Positions 6,734-13,613 of a stretch of DNA of 32,624 nucleotides are shown one piece after another. Source of the stretch: an uncultured Lachnospiraceae bacterium. Its GTDB lineage: Bacteria > Bacillota > Clostridia > Lachnospirales > Lachnospiraceae. The stretch lies in assembly GCA_947168905.1 (NCBI GenBank), contig CAMVNR010000020.1, forward strand, positions 1 through 32,624, read 5' to 3'. How positions within the stretch are numbered: the stretch's first letter is position 1; every line of letters begins with the position of its first letter. Made by a program: the position numbers and the translations under genes. The notes under the pieces were generated by a model. That model saw only the letters and a list, made by a program, of their open reading frames with translations. It was not told the DNA's origin and ran no database searches.

Positions 6734-8425
6734 ATGAATAGAAATCATAAAATCAGAAAGAACTGGAAAAAAATGCTTGTCGGCGTCAGCGCTGCGGCAG
6801 TACTCTTCACAGGAATCGGTGCCGTAACGGCAAATGTCTACGCAGCAGAGGACACTGAGAGCGGGATCACAGCCGTTGCTGAAGGCAGCTCGGATAGCCT
6901 CCTCATGAAGGGTCCCGGCGGACGGGGCGGTTTCCCGGGCGGCGGTCCCGGACAGGACGGCACTCAGCCTGGACAGATGCCGGACGGACAGATGCCGGAC
7001 GGCGAGACACCCCCGGAGATGGGTGAAATGCCCGGTGCCGGTGAAAACGGCGGCTTCGCTTTCGGTGAAGGCCCCCAGGGCTCAGAAGAAGGTTTCGGCA
7101 GCGGACAGATGGGTCCGATGGGCGGAAATGTCACCTATGCCGAAGAGCCCTCTAAGATCGTCACAAGCGACGTCGTAAATACCGCAGCCGATCTTGACGC
7201 CGATGAGAAAAACGCCGAAACCATTACCATGACAGATGCAGACAATCAGGTGGAAATCGAGTCCTCCGGCACCTATATTATCACCGGCAGCTGCAGCGAC
7301 GGAAATATTGTCGTCAAGAAAGGAACGACGGGCGTCGTCCTGATCCTTCGGGATCTCGATGTGACATCGACGACGGGCGCGGCGCTCTCCTGCAATAAAG
7401 GCAGCGAGGTTAAAATCATTGTCGACGGAGAAGTAACGCTGACGGATGCCGAAAACCCTGCCGATGAAGATTCCGAAGATACAGAAATTGCGGATGCATT
7501 CGACGGCGCAGCGATCAAGATCAAAGACGGCGCAAATGTATATCTCACCGGCAGCGGAACGCTCACCATCGATGCCTCTTCCTGCAAGAACGGCATCAAG
7601 GTCGGGGACGCTGATAGTCCGAGCTTCGTCATCGACGGCGAACTTACCATCAATATCACCGCGGCAAACGACGCCATCAACAGCGGATACGATCTTACGA
7701 TTTTAAACGGCACCCTGAATATCAGCGCCTCGGATGACGCAATCCATGCCGACCGCATCCTCACGATCGGCTCCGAAGACGGTTCCGGTCCCACAATCAA
7801 TGTGTCAAGCTGCAACGAAGGCCTCGAAGGCACCATCGTCAACCTCTTCGGCGGAGAGGGCGGGATACAGGCATCCGACGACGGCATCAATGCCGCAAAC
7901 AGCGATTACACCTACGCCGACAGCCTGACCTTCTCCGTCAACGTTACCGGCGGCACCTGGAACGTCAACGCAGGCGTAGACGGAATTGACAGCAACGGCG
8001 ATGTCAACTTCACTGGCGGCTACACGACGATAAAGAGCGCCAATACCGCCGTGGATGCCGGTATCGACTATGACGGCAGTCTCTACATCGCCGACGGAAC
8101 GATCGACAACCAGAGCGGTATCGCAGGTCCGGACGGCATGGGCGGCGGAATGATGGGCGGCATGAACGGACAGCGCCGCGGGATGAATCAGATGCCCGGA
8201 CAGACGGAAGACCAGATGCCTGAGGAAGGCAAGATGCCTGAGCTTGAGGGCGAACAGTCTGAAGCAGAGGGGCAGTCCCCCGAAAATGACGGCGGGACAG
8301 CGTCTTCCGGGGCTGCGTCCCAGTCTGATGAAAACGCAGAAAGCGAAAGTGAAGCACCTGCTGCTTCCGGATTCTTCAGCCGGATTGCCGAATTCTTCAG
8401 AAACCTGTTTCGCGGCAGGGACTAA
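6734..8425 (+). CDS. Secreted Cthe_2159-like carbohydrate-binding beta-helix protein
   Basis: A 563-residue exported protein. Residues 1-38 form a Sec signal peptide ending NVYA-A. Residues 55-135 are a low-complexity Gly/Pro/Met linker with repeated GQMPDGQMPDG-type units. Residues 145-470 are the core: repeated short beta-strand turns such as DAINSGYDLTILNG, DDAIHADRILTIGSE and GVDGIDSNGDVNFTGG. These are typical of the Cthe_2159 family (polygalacturonate-binding beta-helix in C. thermocellum). A second Met/Gln/Glu-rich linker leads to an amphipathic C-terminal helix FFSRIAEFFRNLFRGRD. AAAGGAG lies eight bases before the ATG. It probably acts at the cell surface on plant or host glycans; no LPXTG or lipobox is present, so attachment is unclear. 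Confidence 0.88.
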   Translation: MNRNHKIRKNWKKMLVGVSAAAVLFTGIGAVTANVYAAEDTESGITAVAEGSSDSLLMKGPGGRGGFPGGGPGQDGTQPGQMPDGQMPDGETPPEMGEMPGAGENGGFAFGEGPQGSEEGFGSGQMGPMGGNVTYAEEPSKIVTSDVVNTAADLDADEKNAETITMTDADNQVEIESSGTYIITGSCSDGNIVVKKGTTGVVLILRDLDVTSTTGAALSCNKGSEVKIIVDGEVTLTDAENPADEDSEDTEIADAFDGAAIKIKDGANVYLTGSGTLTIDASSCKNGIKVGDADSPSFVIDGELTINITAANDAINSGYDLTILNGTLNISASDDAIHADRILTIGSEDGSGPTINVSSCNEGLEGTIVNLFGGEGGIQASDDGINAANSDYTYADSLTFSVNVTGGTWNVNAGVDGIDSNGDVNFTGGYTTIKSANTAVDAGIDYDGSLYIADGTIDNQSGIAGPDGMGGGMMGGMNGQRRGMNQMPGQTEDQMPEEGKMPELEGEQSEAEGQSPENDGGTASSGAASQSDENAESESEAPAASGFFSRIAEFFRNLFRGRD

Positions 8426-8470
8426 TCCGGCGATCGAAAAAACAACTTGATCAGCACTTCTTGAGACTCG

Positions 8471-8497
8471 GGCCTGGAAAAATTTTCCGGGCCTTTT
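8471..8497 (+). terminator. Intrinsic terminator after the beta-helix gene
   Basis: GGCCTGGAAAA (8471-8481) and TTTTCCGGGCC (8483-8493) pair with one G-U, followed by four T residues. Confidence 0.75.
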
Positions 8498-8586
8498 CAA
8501 ATCTCTTCCGGCAGAACGCATCAAAATGTTAACTACCATATTTTATCTTCATTCGCATCATTAACAAGTTCCCGGAGCCGATTTGT

Positions 8587-8617
8587 GCTAATGTTTTTGT
8601 GGCGGAATATCATTAGC
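8587..8617. promoter_or_regulatory. Candidate operator of the XRE regulator gene
   Basis: GCTAATG (8587-8593) and CATTAGC (8611-8617) are a perfect 7-bp inverted repeat with a 17-base centre, 24 bp before the regulator's start codon. This is a reasonable autoregulatory site. The promoter itself is poorly defined: a TATCAT at 8608 overlaps the right arm. Confidence 0.4.
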
Positions 8618-8640
8618 GAAAGGGCCAGCGACTCGCCGGA

Positions 8641-8889
8641 ATGAAGATCTACACATATAACGGAAAAAACAATGTATGCGGGCAGCGCATACGAATGGCA
8701 CGGCTTGCCAAAAACATGACCCAGGAGCGCCTTGCGACCAAAATGCAGCTGAAAGGAATTCCTATTGAGCATGACAGCATCAGCCGTATTGAAAATGGTT
8801 CCAGATTTGTGGCAGATTATGAGTTAAAGAAGCTGTCGGAAATCCTTGACGTGACCATGGACTGGCTTCTTCAGGATATTGACGAATAA
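8641..8889 (+). CDS. Small XRE-family helix-turn-helix regulator
   Basis: An 82-residue DNA-binding protein. Residues 13-75 form a Cro/C1-type domain: GQRIRMARLAKNMTQERLA, then HDSISRIENGSRFVADYELKKLSEILDV, with TMDWLL as helix 5. There is no extra effector domain, so it probably represses or activates by dimerising on a short palindrome. The inverted repeat just upstream is the obvious candidate. The ribosome binding site is weak. It is monocistronic with a strong terminator. Targets are unknown. Confidence 0.88.
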   Translation: MKIYTYNGKNNVCGQRIRMARLAKNMTQERLATKMQLKGIPIEHDSISRIENGSRFVADYELKKLSEILDVTMDWLLQDIDE

Positions 8890-8890
8890 A

Positions 8891-8919
8891 GGGCGGCGCC
8901 AAAACGTGCCGCCCTTTTT
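8891..8919. terminator. Terminator shared by the XRE and rhomboid genes
   Basis: GGGCGGC (8891-8897) and GCCGCCC (8908-8914) pair perfectly with an inner G-T and C-G pair. Five T residues follow on plus. On minus the stem is followed by TTTATTC, so it can also end the convergent rhomboid operon. Confidence 0.88.
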
Positions 8920-8957
8920 ATATAAGCCGCATCCCGGACAGGGAACCGGCATCCCCT

Positions 8958-9530
8958 TCAGCCTCCCTTCTTTATCATCGCAAGTCCGAGCAGGAAGCCT
9001 GCGGTAAAGCCGAACAGATGAGCAAAGTAGTCGACGCTCCGGTTCTCCGGGATCAGGTTAATCGCAGCAAAGATTCCGAGCCTCAAAAGCTGTGACTTTA
9101 ATACCGGCTTCGGAAGAAGACGGCGGTTTTTGACGTAAAACGCAATGTTGGCGCCAAGAAGCCCCATTACTGCGCCGGATGCACCCAAAGTGAAGGTCTG
9201 GTCATTCATCGAAAGACGTACGGCTGCGTCCGAAAAACCCCCGAGGAGCCCGGAGAACAGATATATTGTGTAATATTTCCAGACCGGCTGCGTGAGAAGC
9301 AAAAGCCCCGAAAGTCCATACAGGGAGATCATATTGAACGCCAGGTGCCGGATGTCCGCATGCAGAAACATCGATGTCAGGACCCGGTAAAACTGCTTAT
9401 CCGTAAAAACCGTCCGGCTGTTCATCATATATTCGGACTCATCAAAGGCAAAAAAGCCCAGAATGAACAGAAGTACATTGATCCCGATCAGGATATAGAT
9501 CGGGATCTGTTTTTTGATGCTTAAACCCAT
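8958..9530 (-). CDS. Rhomboid-family intramembrane serine protease
   Basis: A 190-residue protein with about six hydrophobic segments, the minimal rhomboid core. The catalytic dyad is visible: Ser118 in GASGAVMG and His171 in DYFAHLFGF. The HLAFNM segment of helix 2 carries the conserved His and Asn. It cleaves membrane-embedded helices of other proteins; the substrate is unknown. ACGGAG lies five bases before the ATG. It follows the radical SAM gene by 86 bases on the same strand, with no convincing terminator between (only a 4-bp GCCG/CGGC stem before a T-rich stretch). It is therefore probably the last gene of the YAGP-repeat operon. Whether it processes the YAGP product is speculation. 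Confidence 0.9.
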   Translation of the reverse strand: MGLSIKKQIPIYILIGINVLLFILGFFAFDESEYMMNSRTVFTDKQFYRVLTSMFLHADIRHLAFNMISLYGLSGLLLLTQPVWKYYTIYLFSGLLGGFSDAAVRLSMNDQTFTLGASGAVMGLLGANIAFYVKNRRLLPKPVLKSQLLRLGIFAAINLIPENRSVDYFAHLFGFTAGFLLGLAMIKKGG

Positions 9531-9616
9531 CTTTTCTCCGTATCAATATGTCTGATTTCCCAAAAAAGAAGCGCCGCAAGCCGGCCGAATGTAAAACAGC
9601 GGCCGTATGCCGGAAC

Positions 9617-10627
9617 TTAAGCTTTCGCACAGCCCGGATTTTCGTACAGTTTTCCCGAGGTAAACCAGTTATAGGAGCGGCAGCCGCCCGCACAGCGCAG
9701 TCCCTCCCTGCAGGTGCTGCATTTCCCGCTCAGGTATTCCGGCCTGAAGCCGCGGTTATAGCTGAAGGCATGCTCATCTTCCCAAATCTCGCGAAGCGAC
9801 CGCAAACGCAGGTTTCCTTCATTGAAGCGCTCGTCGTACATCGACTCGCATCCGCGTACGTTTCCGACAGAATCGATTCCAAGCGTCGTAAGCCCCGCAC
9901 GGCAGCCGGTGAATTTCACTCTGCCGTTCTGTATGCCCCGAAGCGAGCCTTCCTCTTCCGTGTAATAGCCGATATTGTCCGCGATCCCCAGCGCGAAGGG
10001 GGCATGCCTTCGGTTCGCTTCGACAAAATCGATCACCTCCCGGAAGGAAAAGCGCCAGTCGATGCCGCCGTTTGCGGCATTTCCCATTGGAGAGCAGGCC
10101 TGCAGCTGCCAGGCGAAGATCGGGTAATTCTTCAGTATTTCATATAGCACGGGGAGTGTCTTCACGTTTTCGGCATTCAGCGTGCTGATCACCGAGACCG
10201 GGATTCCGGCTTCCGTAAGAACGCGGACTGCACCAAGCGCCCGTTCATAGCTTCCTTCCTGGCGGTATTTGTCATGAATCTCTTCCGGCCCGTCCAGGGA
10301 TACCGCAACGGACTCAATATCCAGGCTTTTCAGCTTCTCAATCAGTTCCGTCCGGAACAGAAATCCGTTCGTGATGATTGTCACGCGGATGCCTGCCGAT
10401 CGGAGGGCACGCACAATCGTGTCCCAGTCACGGCGCATGAACACTTCCCCGCCGATTAAGTTGACACGGCCGCAGCCCAGCTCGGAAAGCTGGCGCACCA
10501 CCGACAGGCATTCTTCGGTCGTCAGCTCATTCTCCCGGGCCTTTCCGCCGGAGGAACCGCAGTATTTGCACGAGAAGCAGCAGGCAAGCGTAATCTCCCA
10601 GACAATGCTTTTCAGGCGGTACTTCAT
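9617..10627 (-). CDS. Radical SAM/SPASM enzyme, probable peptide maturase
   Basis: A 336-residue enzyme. The N-terminal radical SAM motif CxxxCxxC is Cys16-Cys20-Cys23 (ACCFSCKYCG), followed by NLIGGEVFMR and TNGFLF segments of the partial TIM barrel. The last 100 residues are a SPASM domain with clustered cysteines: FTGCRAG, RGCESM, GKCSTCREGLRCAGGC and a final NPGC. It should bind one SAM cluster and one or two auxiliary 4Fe-4S clusters. SPASM enzymes mostly modify ribosomal peptides or proteins. Its ATG overlaps the stop of the upstream gene by one base (TAATG), so the two are translationally coupled. The upstream product's six YAGP repeats make it the likely substrate. The exact chemistry is not readable. 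Confidence 0.9.
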   Translation of the reverse strand: MKYRLKSIVWEITLACCFSCKYCGSSGGKARENELTTEECLSVVRQLSELGCGRVNLIGGEVFMRRDWDTIVRALRSAGIRVTIITNGFLFRTELIEKLKSLDIESVAVSLDGPEEIHDKYRQEGSYERALGAVRVLTEAGIPVSVISTLNAENVKTLPVLYEILKNYPIFAWQLQACSPMGNAANGGIDWRFSFREVIDFVEANRRHAPFALGIADNIGYYTEEEGSLRGIQNGRVKFTGCRAGLTTLGIDSVGNVRGCESMYDERFNEGNLRLRSLREIWEDEHAFSYNRGFRPEYLSGKCSTCREGLRCAGGCRSYNWFTSGKLYENPGCAKA

Positions 10628-11343
10628 TACGCTTTCCCTTTATTATCCCAGGTTCCCGGGCCGGCGTAGACGGTCGTCATCGACAGCTCCGCGTTCAGAT
10701 CCCTGTCCTCCTGAAGCGGCTCGGCAGGGTTCCCGGTACTGTTTTCCTCTGCTTCCTGCTCTTCATCACGTTCGAAGACATATCCGCAGGTGCACTGCCT
10801 GATGCCCGGCGCCCACGGTTTCCCGCATTCCGGACAGAATACACGCGCCTCACGCGGACGCGGCTTCGCTGGCTCTTCCTCCTCCGCCACGGCATAATTT
10901 TCGGGATACGGCCGCGGTTCCCGGAAGGTCATCCGGATACCGCCATCCGGCACCTTCTGCCCGCCGAAGCCGCCCGGTCCTGCATAGACAAAGCTCATCG
11001 GAGCCGGTCCCGGCATGACCGGCTGATTATTCTGCAAATCCTGCGGTCCCGCATAAACGCCCTCTGTCACTGCGTCTTCGGGCTCCTCTGCATCCTCCCG
11101 GTCAAGCTCGTCCATCATTCCGGGGCCGGCGTAAATCTCCTCGATTTCGACATCTTCCGGGCCGGCGTAGACGCATTCCATCCCGGCATCCTCAGAAAAC
11201 ACCTTCTCCGGCTCCGCCTGCGCCGGCTTTACCTCCGGCCCCTTCTGCACCGGTCTCGGACGGCCCATCTGTTCTGGGCCGGCATAGACGCATTCCATCG
11301 ACACTTTTCTTCTTCTTATCTTACGTTTCAGAAATTCAAACAT
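10627..11343 (-). CDS. YAGP-repeat protein with zinc ribbon, candidate multi-core RiPP precursor
   Basis: A 238-residue protein that I do not recognise as a named family. It has a basic N-terminal helix (residues 1-14, MFEFLKRKIRRRKV) and then six copies of (V/I)YAGP, with Tyr at 20, 59, 71, 97, 120 and 226. Two copies share the longer form MECVYAGPE. The spacers are acidic, Pro-rich and otherwise unrelated, so the motif itself is under selection. A rubredoxin-like zinc ribbon (Cys170, Cys173, Cys184, Cys186) sits between copies five and six. There is no signal peptide. The ATG at 11343 is chosen for its AGGAGG five bases upstream; an in-frame TTG at 11412 is less likely. The stop overlaps the start of the radical SAM/SPASM gene. 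I infer a multi-site substrate of that enzyme. Confidence 0.8.
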   Translation of the reverse strand: MFEFLKRKIRRRKVSMECVYAGPEQMGRPRPVQKGPEVKPAQAEPEKVFSEDAGMECVYAGPEDVEIEEIYAGPGMMDELDREDAEEPEDAVTEGVYAGPQDLQNNQPVMPGPAPMSFVYAGPGGFGGQKVPDGGIRMTFREPRPYPENYAVAEEEEPAKPRPREARVFCPECGKPWAPGIRQCTCGYVFERDEEQEAEENSTGNPAEPLQEDRDLNAELSMTTVYAGPGTWDNKGKA

Positions 11344-11408
11344 TCTTCCTCCTGCCCTGCAAGCTCCTCCGCCTGCCCCGAAATAAAGCACTTCTTTCTG
11401 TCTTTTTA

Positions 11409-11552
11409 TCAATTCCTGAAAAGCTTTGCTTTTTCTTCGGTCCTGAACCTCATCATTACAAACTCAAAATCTTCCGGAAGCCTCTTGATCGCATCGATAT
11501 ACAGTTTTGACCGGTTGCCGGATCCGATAATGCCGACCTTCATTTTAGCCAT
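11409..11552 (-). pseudogene. N-terminal stump of a Gfo/Idh/MocA oxidoreductase
   Basis: A 47-codon reading frame, MAKMKVGIIGSGNRSKLYID and onward, with the glycine-rich GIIGSGN dinucleotide loop and a following RTEEKAKLF that match the first Rossmann strand-helix-strand of Gfo/Idh/MocA enzymes. Those are about 350 residues long, so some 300 are missing. It ends in TGA, and what follows is the unrelated YAGP-repeat gene. AGGAGG lies nine bases before the ATG and a strong promoter lies 60 bp upstream, so the stump is still expressed as the first reading frame of the operon. It is probably a relic of a recombination that placed the YAGP cassette behind a dehydrogenase promoter. A function as leader peptide cannot be excluded. 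Confidence 0.65.
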
Positions 11553-11609
11553 GTCAGTCATCCTCCTTTTCTTTCGGCGCCCTGCCCGAATAATCACGTT
11601 GTTTTCCTT

Positions 11610-11638
11610 ATCATAAGGCGAATCCTGCTCAAAGTCAA
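11610..11638 (-). promoter_or_regulatory. Strong promoter of the YAGP/radical SAM/rhomboid operon
   Basis: On minus, TTGACT (11633-11638), a 17-bp spacer and TATGAT (11610-11615). It lies between the ABC-transporter terminator and the oxidoreductase stump, so the operon is independently transcribed. Confidence 0.78.
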
Positions 11639-11666
11639 CCGTCAATACCTGTAAAAGCGCATGCCA

Positions 11667-11715
11667 AAGGCCCGGCGATAAGCTCCGCCAAAAAGCGGAA
11701 CCCGCACCGGGCCTT
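11667..11715 (-). terminator. Terminator of the ABC exporter operon
   Basis: AAGGCCCGG (11667-11675) and CCGGGCCTT (11707-11715) form a 9-bp perfect stem with an inner TCCGC/GCGGA hairpin. The T run after the stem on minus is short (TTT), so termination may be incomplete. Confidence 0.65.
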
Positions 11716-11731
11716 GTACCGATCTATGTGT

Positions 11732-13612
11732 TTATGACGCGGATTCGTCCGTGTACTGAAGCTTATACAGTTCGTAGTACGGGCCGCGCTTCTCGAGAAG
11801 CTCGAAGTGGTTGCCCTGCTCGATGACTTCGCCGTGGTTGATGACAATGATCTTGTCGGCGTGCTGAATCGTCGAAAGGCGGTGCGCCACAATCAGCATC
11901 GTACCGATATTCATCATCTTCTCCAGCGAATTCTGGATCAGCTGTTCCGTCTCGGTATCGATATTCGCGGTCGCCTCGTCAAGAATCATGACATCGGGCT
12001 TGTGAATAATTGTCCGCGCGAAGGAAAGAAGCTGACGCTGGCCGGCCGAGAAGTTGTTGCCGCGCTCGCGCACCTCTTCATCCAGGCCGTTCGGAAGACG
12101 ATTGATGAAATGATCCGCGTTGACGTATTTACAGGCGGCCATGATCTCGTCATCCGTGAAATGCTCTTCCCGGAGCACGATATTACTGCGGATCGTTCCC
12201 GCGAAGAGGAAGACATCCTGCAGCATCTGGCCGAAATGTTTCCGAAGAGACTGCATCTTGATATGACGGATATCGATGCCGTCCACGAGGATCTGGCCCT
12301 TCTGGATATCGTAGTTTCTGCAGACAAGGGACAGGATCGTCGTCTTTCCGGCACCGGTCGCGCCGACAAAGGCAACCGTTTCCTTCGGCTGAATGTGGAA
12401 GGAAACATTTTTCAGGATCCATTCATCCTTCTCGTAGGCAAACCAGACATTTCTGAATTCGATCTCGCCCCGTACATGCTCGAGTTCGATCGCATCCGGC
12501 TCGTCGACAACCTCCGGCTTCATGTCCAGGATCGAGAAATCCTTTTCCGCGGAAGCCATTGCGGACTGCAGCCAGTTGAAGGTCTCGGCGAGGTTCTGGA
12601 TCGGGTTGAAGAACTTCGAGATATACATGTAGAAGCTGACGAGAACGCCGGAGCTGATCGTCTGCCCCATGAAGCTTGTGTTCTGGATATAGCCCTTTCC
12701 GCCGAGATACAGAAGCAGCATGACCGAGCTGATGTAGAGCATGTAGACAACCGGCCGGAAAATACTGAAGACCAGGATCTCCTGGCGGCGCGCCTTTGCA
12801 AGCTTTTCATTCTTCTCGCGGAATTCGCCGAGTTTTTTCGCTTCGTTGTTGAAAATCTGCGTGATCTTGATGCCCGACAGATTCTCACTCAGGAAGGTAT
12901 TGATATCCGTTGTTCCGTCTTTCACGCGGCGGTAGGCGCGGCGCGAGAATTTACGGAAAATCAGCGTGAACAGCACGATGAAGGGAACAAAGCAGCTGAC
13001 CATCAGCGTGAGTTCATAGTTCAGTGCAAGCATGGCGGCAAAGACGCCGACAATGATCAGAATATTCTTGAAGAAGTTGACAAGAATATTCGTAAAAAGC
13101 ATCGAGATCGCGTTCGTGTCGTTGCATTCACGCGTCACCAGCTTCCCGACCGGGATGTGGTTCAGCTGATCGTGCGACAGGCTCTCGATATGGGTGAACA
13201 GATCCTCACGGATCGCGGTCAGGATCTTCTGACCGACCTTCTGCAGCTGAATGGCCTGAATATAGTTGCCAAGAAGCGACATCAGAAGGATCCCGGCATA
13301 CAGAAGCACCATTCGCACCAGTGCGGGCATCCCGAAGCTGCCCTTGACCATTTCCTCGATGCCGCCGACGATTCTCGGAGAGATCACGTCGTAGGCGATC
13401 GAAAGAATCAGCACGAAAAAGATCAGGATATAGTTTTTCCAGTAGGGCTTCGCATAGTGCAGAAGCCGGCGAATGATCTCGCTGTCCTTCATGTTTCTTT
13501 CGAAACCGAAGGCTTCCTTTTTGTCCTTGATCATCGAAAAGGCAATGATAAATACGGTTGCGAGAATGCCGACAATCGCGCCGACCAGAAGCAGGGGATA
13601 ATACTCTCTCAT
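11732..13612 (-). CDS. ABC exporter half-transporter, subunit with canonical ATPase site
   Basis: A 626-residue type IV ABC exporter subunit. An extra N-terminal hydrophobic segment (about residues 5-27) precedes the usual six-helix membrane domain (about 60-330). The nucleotide-binding domain follows: Walker A GATGAGKTT (about 416-424), signature FSAGQRQ (about 520), Walker B VMILDEAT with the catalytic Glu, and the VAHR switch His. The ATG at 13612, one base after the stop of the upstream subunit, has AAAGGAG ten bases upstream and is preferred to an ATG ten codons earlier. With the next gene it forms a heterodimer that exports lipids, drugs or peptides. The substrate is unknown. There is no C39 peptidase domain. 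Confidence 0.9.
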   Translation of the reverse strand: MREYYPLLLVGAIVGILATVFIIAFSMIKDKKEAFGFERNMKDSEIIRRLLHYAKPYWKNYILIFFVLILSIAYDVISPRIVGGIEEMVKGSFGMPALVRMVLLYAGILLMSLLGNYIQAIQLQKVGQKILTAIREDLFTHIESLSHDQLNHIPVGKLVTRECNDTNAISMLFTNILVNFFKNILIIVGVFAAMLALNYELTLMVSCFVPFIVLFTLIFRKFSRRAYRRVKDGTTDINTFLSENLSGIKITQIFNNEAKKLGEFREKNEKLAKARRQEILVFSIFRPVVYMLYISSVMLLLYLGGKGYIQNTSFMGQTISSGVLVSFYMYISKFFNPIQNLAETFNWLQSAMASAEKDFSILDMKPEVVDEPDAIELEHVRGEIEFRNVWFAYEKDEWILKNVSFHIQPKETVAFVGATGAGKTTILSLVCRNYDIQKGQILVDGIDIRHIKMQSLRKHFGQMLQDVFLFAGTIRSNIVLREEHFTDDEIMAACKYVNADHFINRLPNGLDEEVRERGNNFSAGQRQLLSFARTIIHKPDVMILDEATANIDTETEQLIQNSLEKMMNIGTMLIVAHRLSTIQHADKIIVINHGEVIEQGNHFELLEKRGPYYELYKLQYTDESAS

Positions 13613-13613
13613 A

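Noticed and set aside
10627-11343. YAGP repeats as substrates of XYG-type radical SAM spliceases
   Set aside because: Splicease sites need Tyr followed directly by Gly. Here Ala intervenes, so that known chemistry is not supported.
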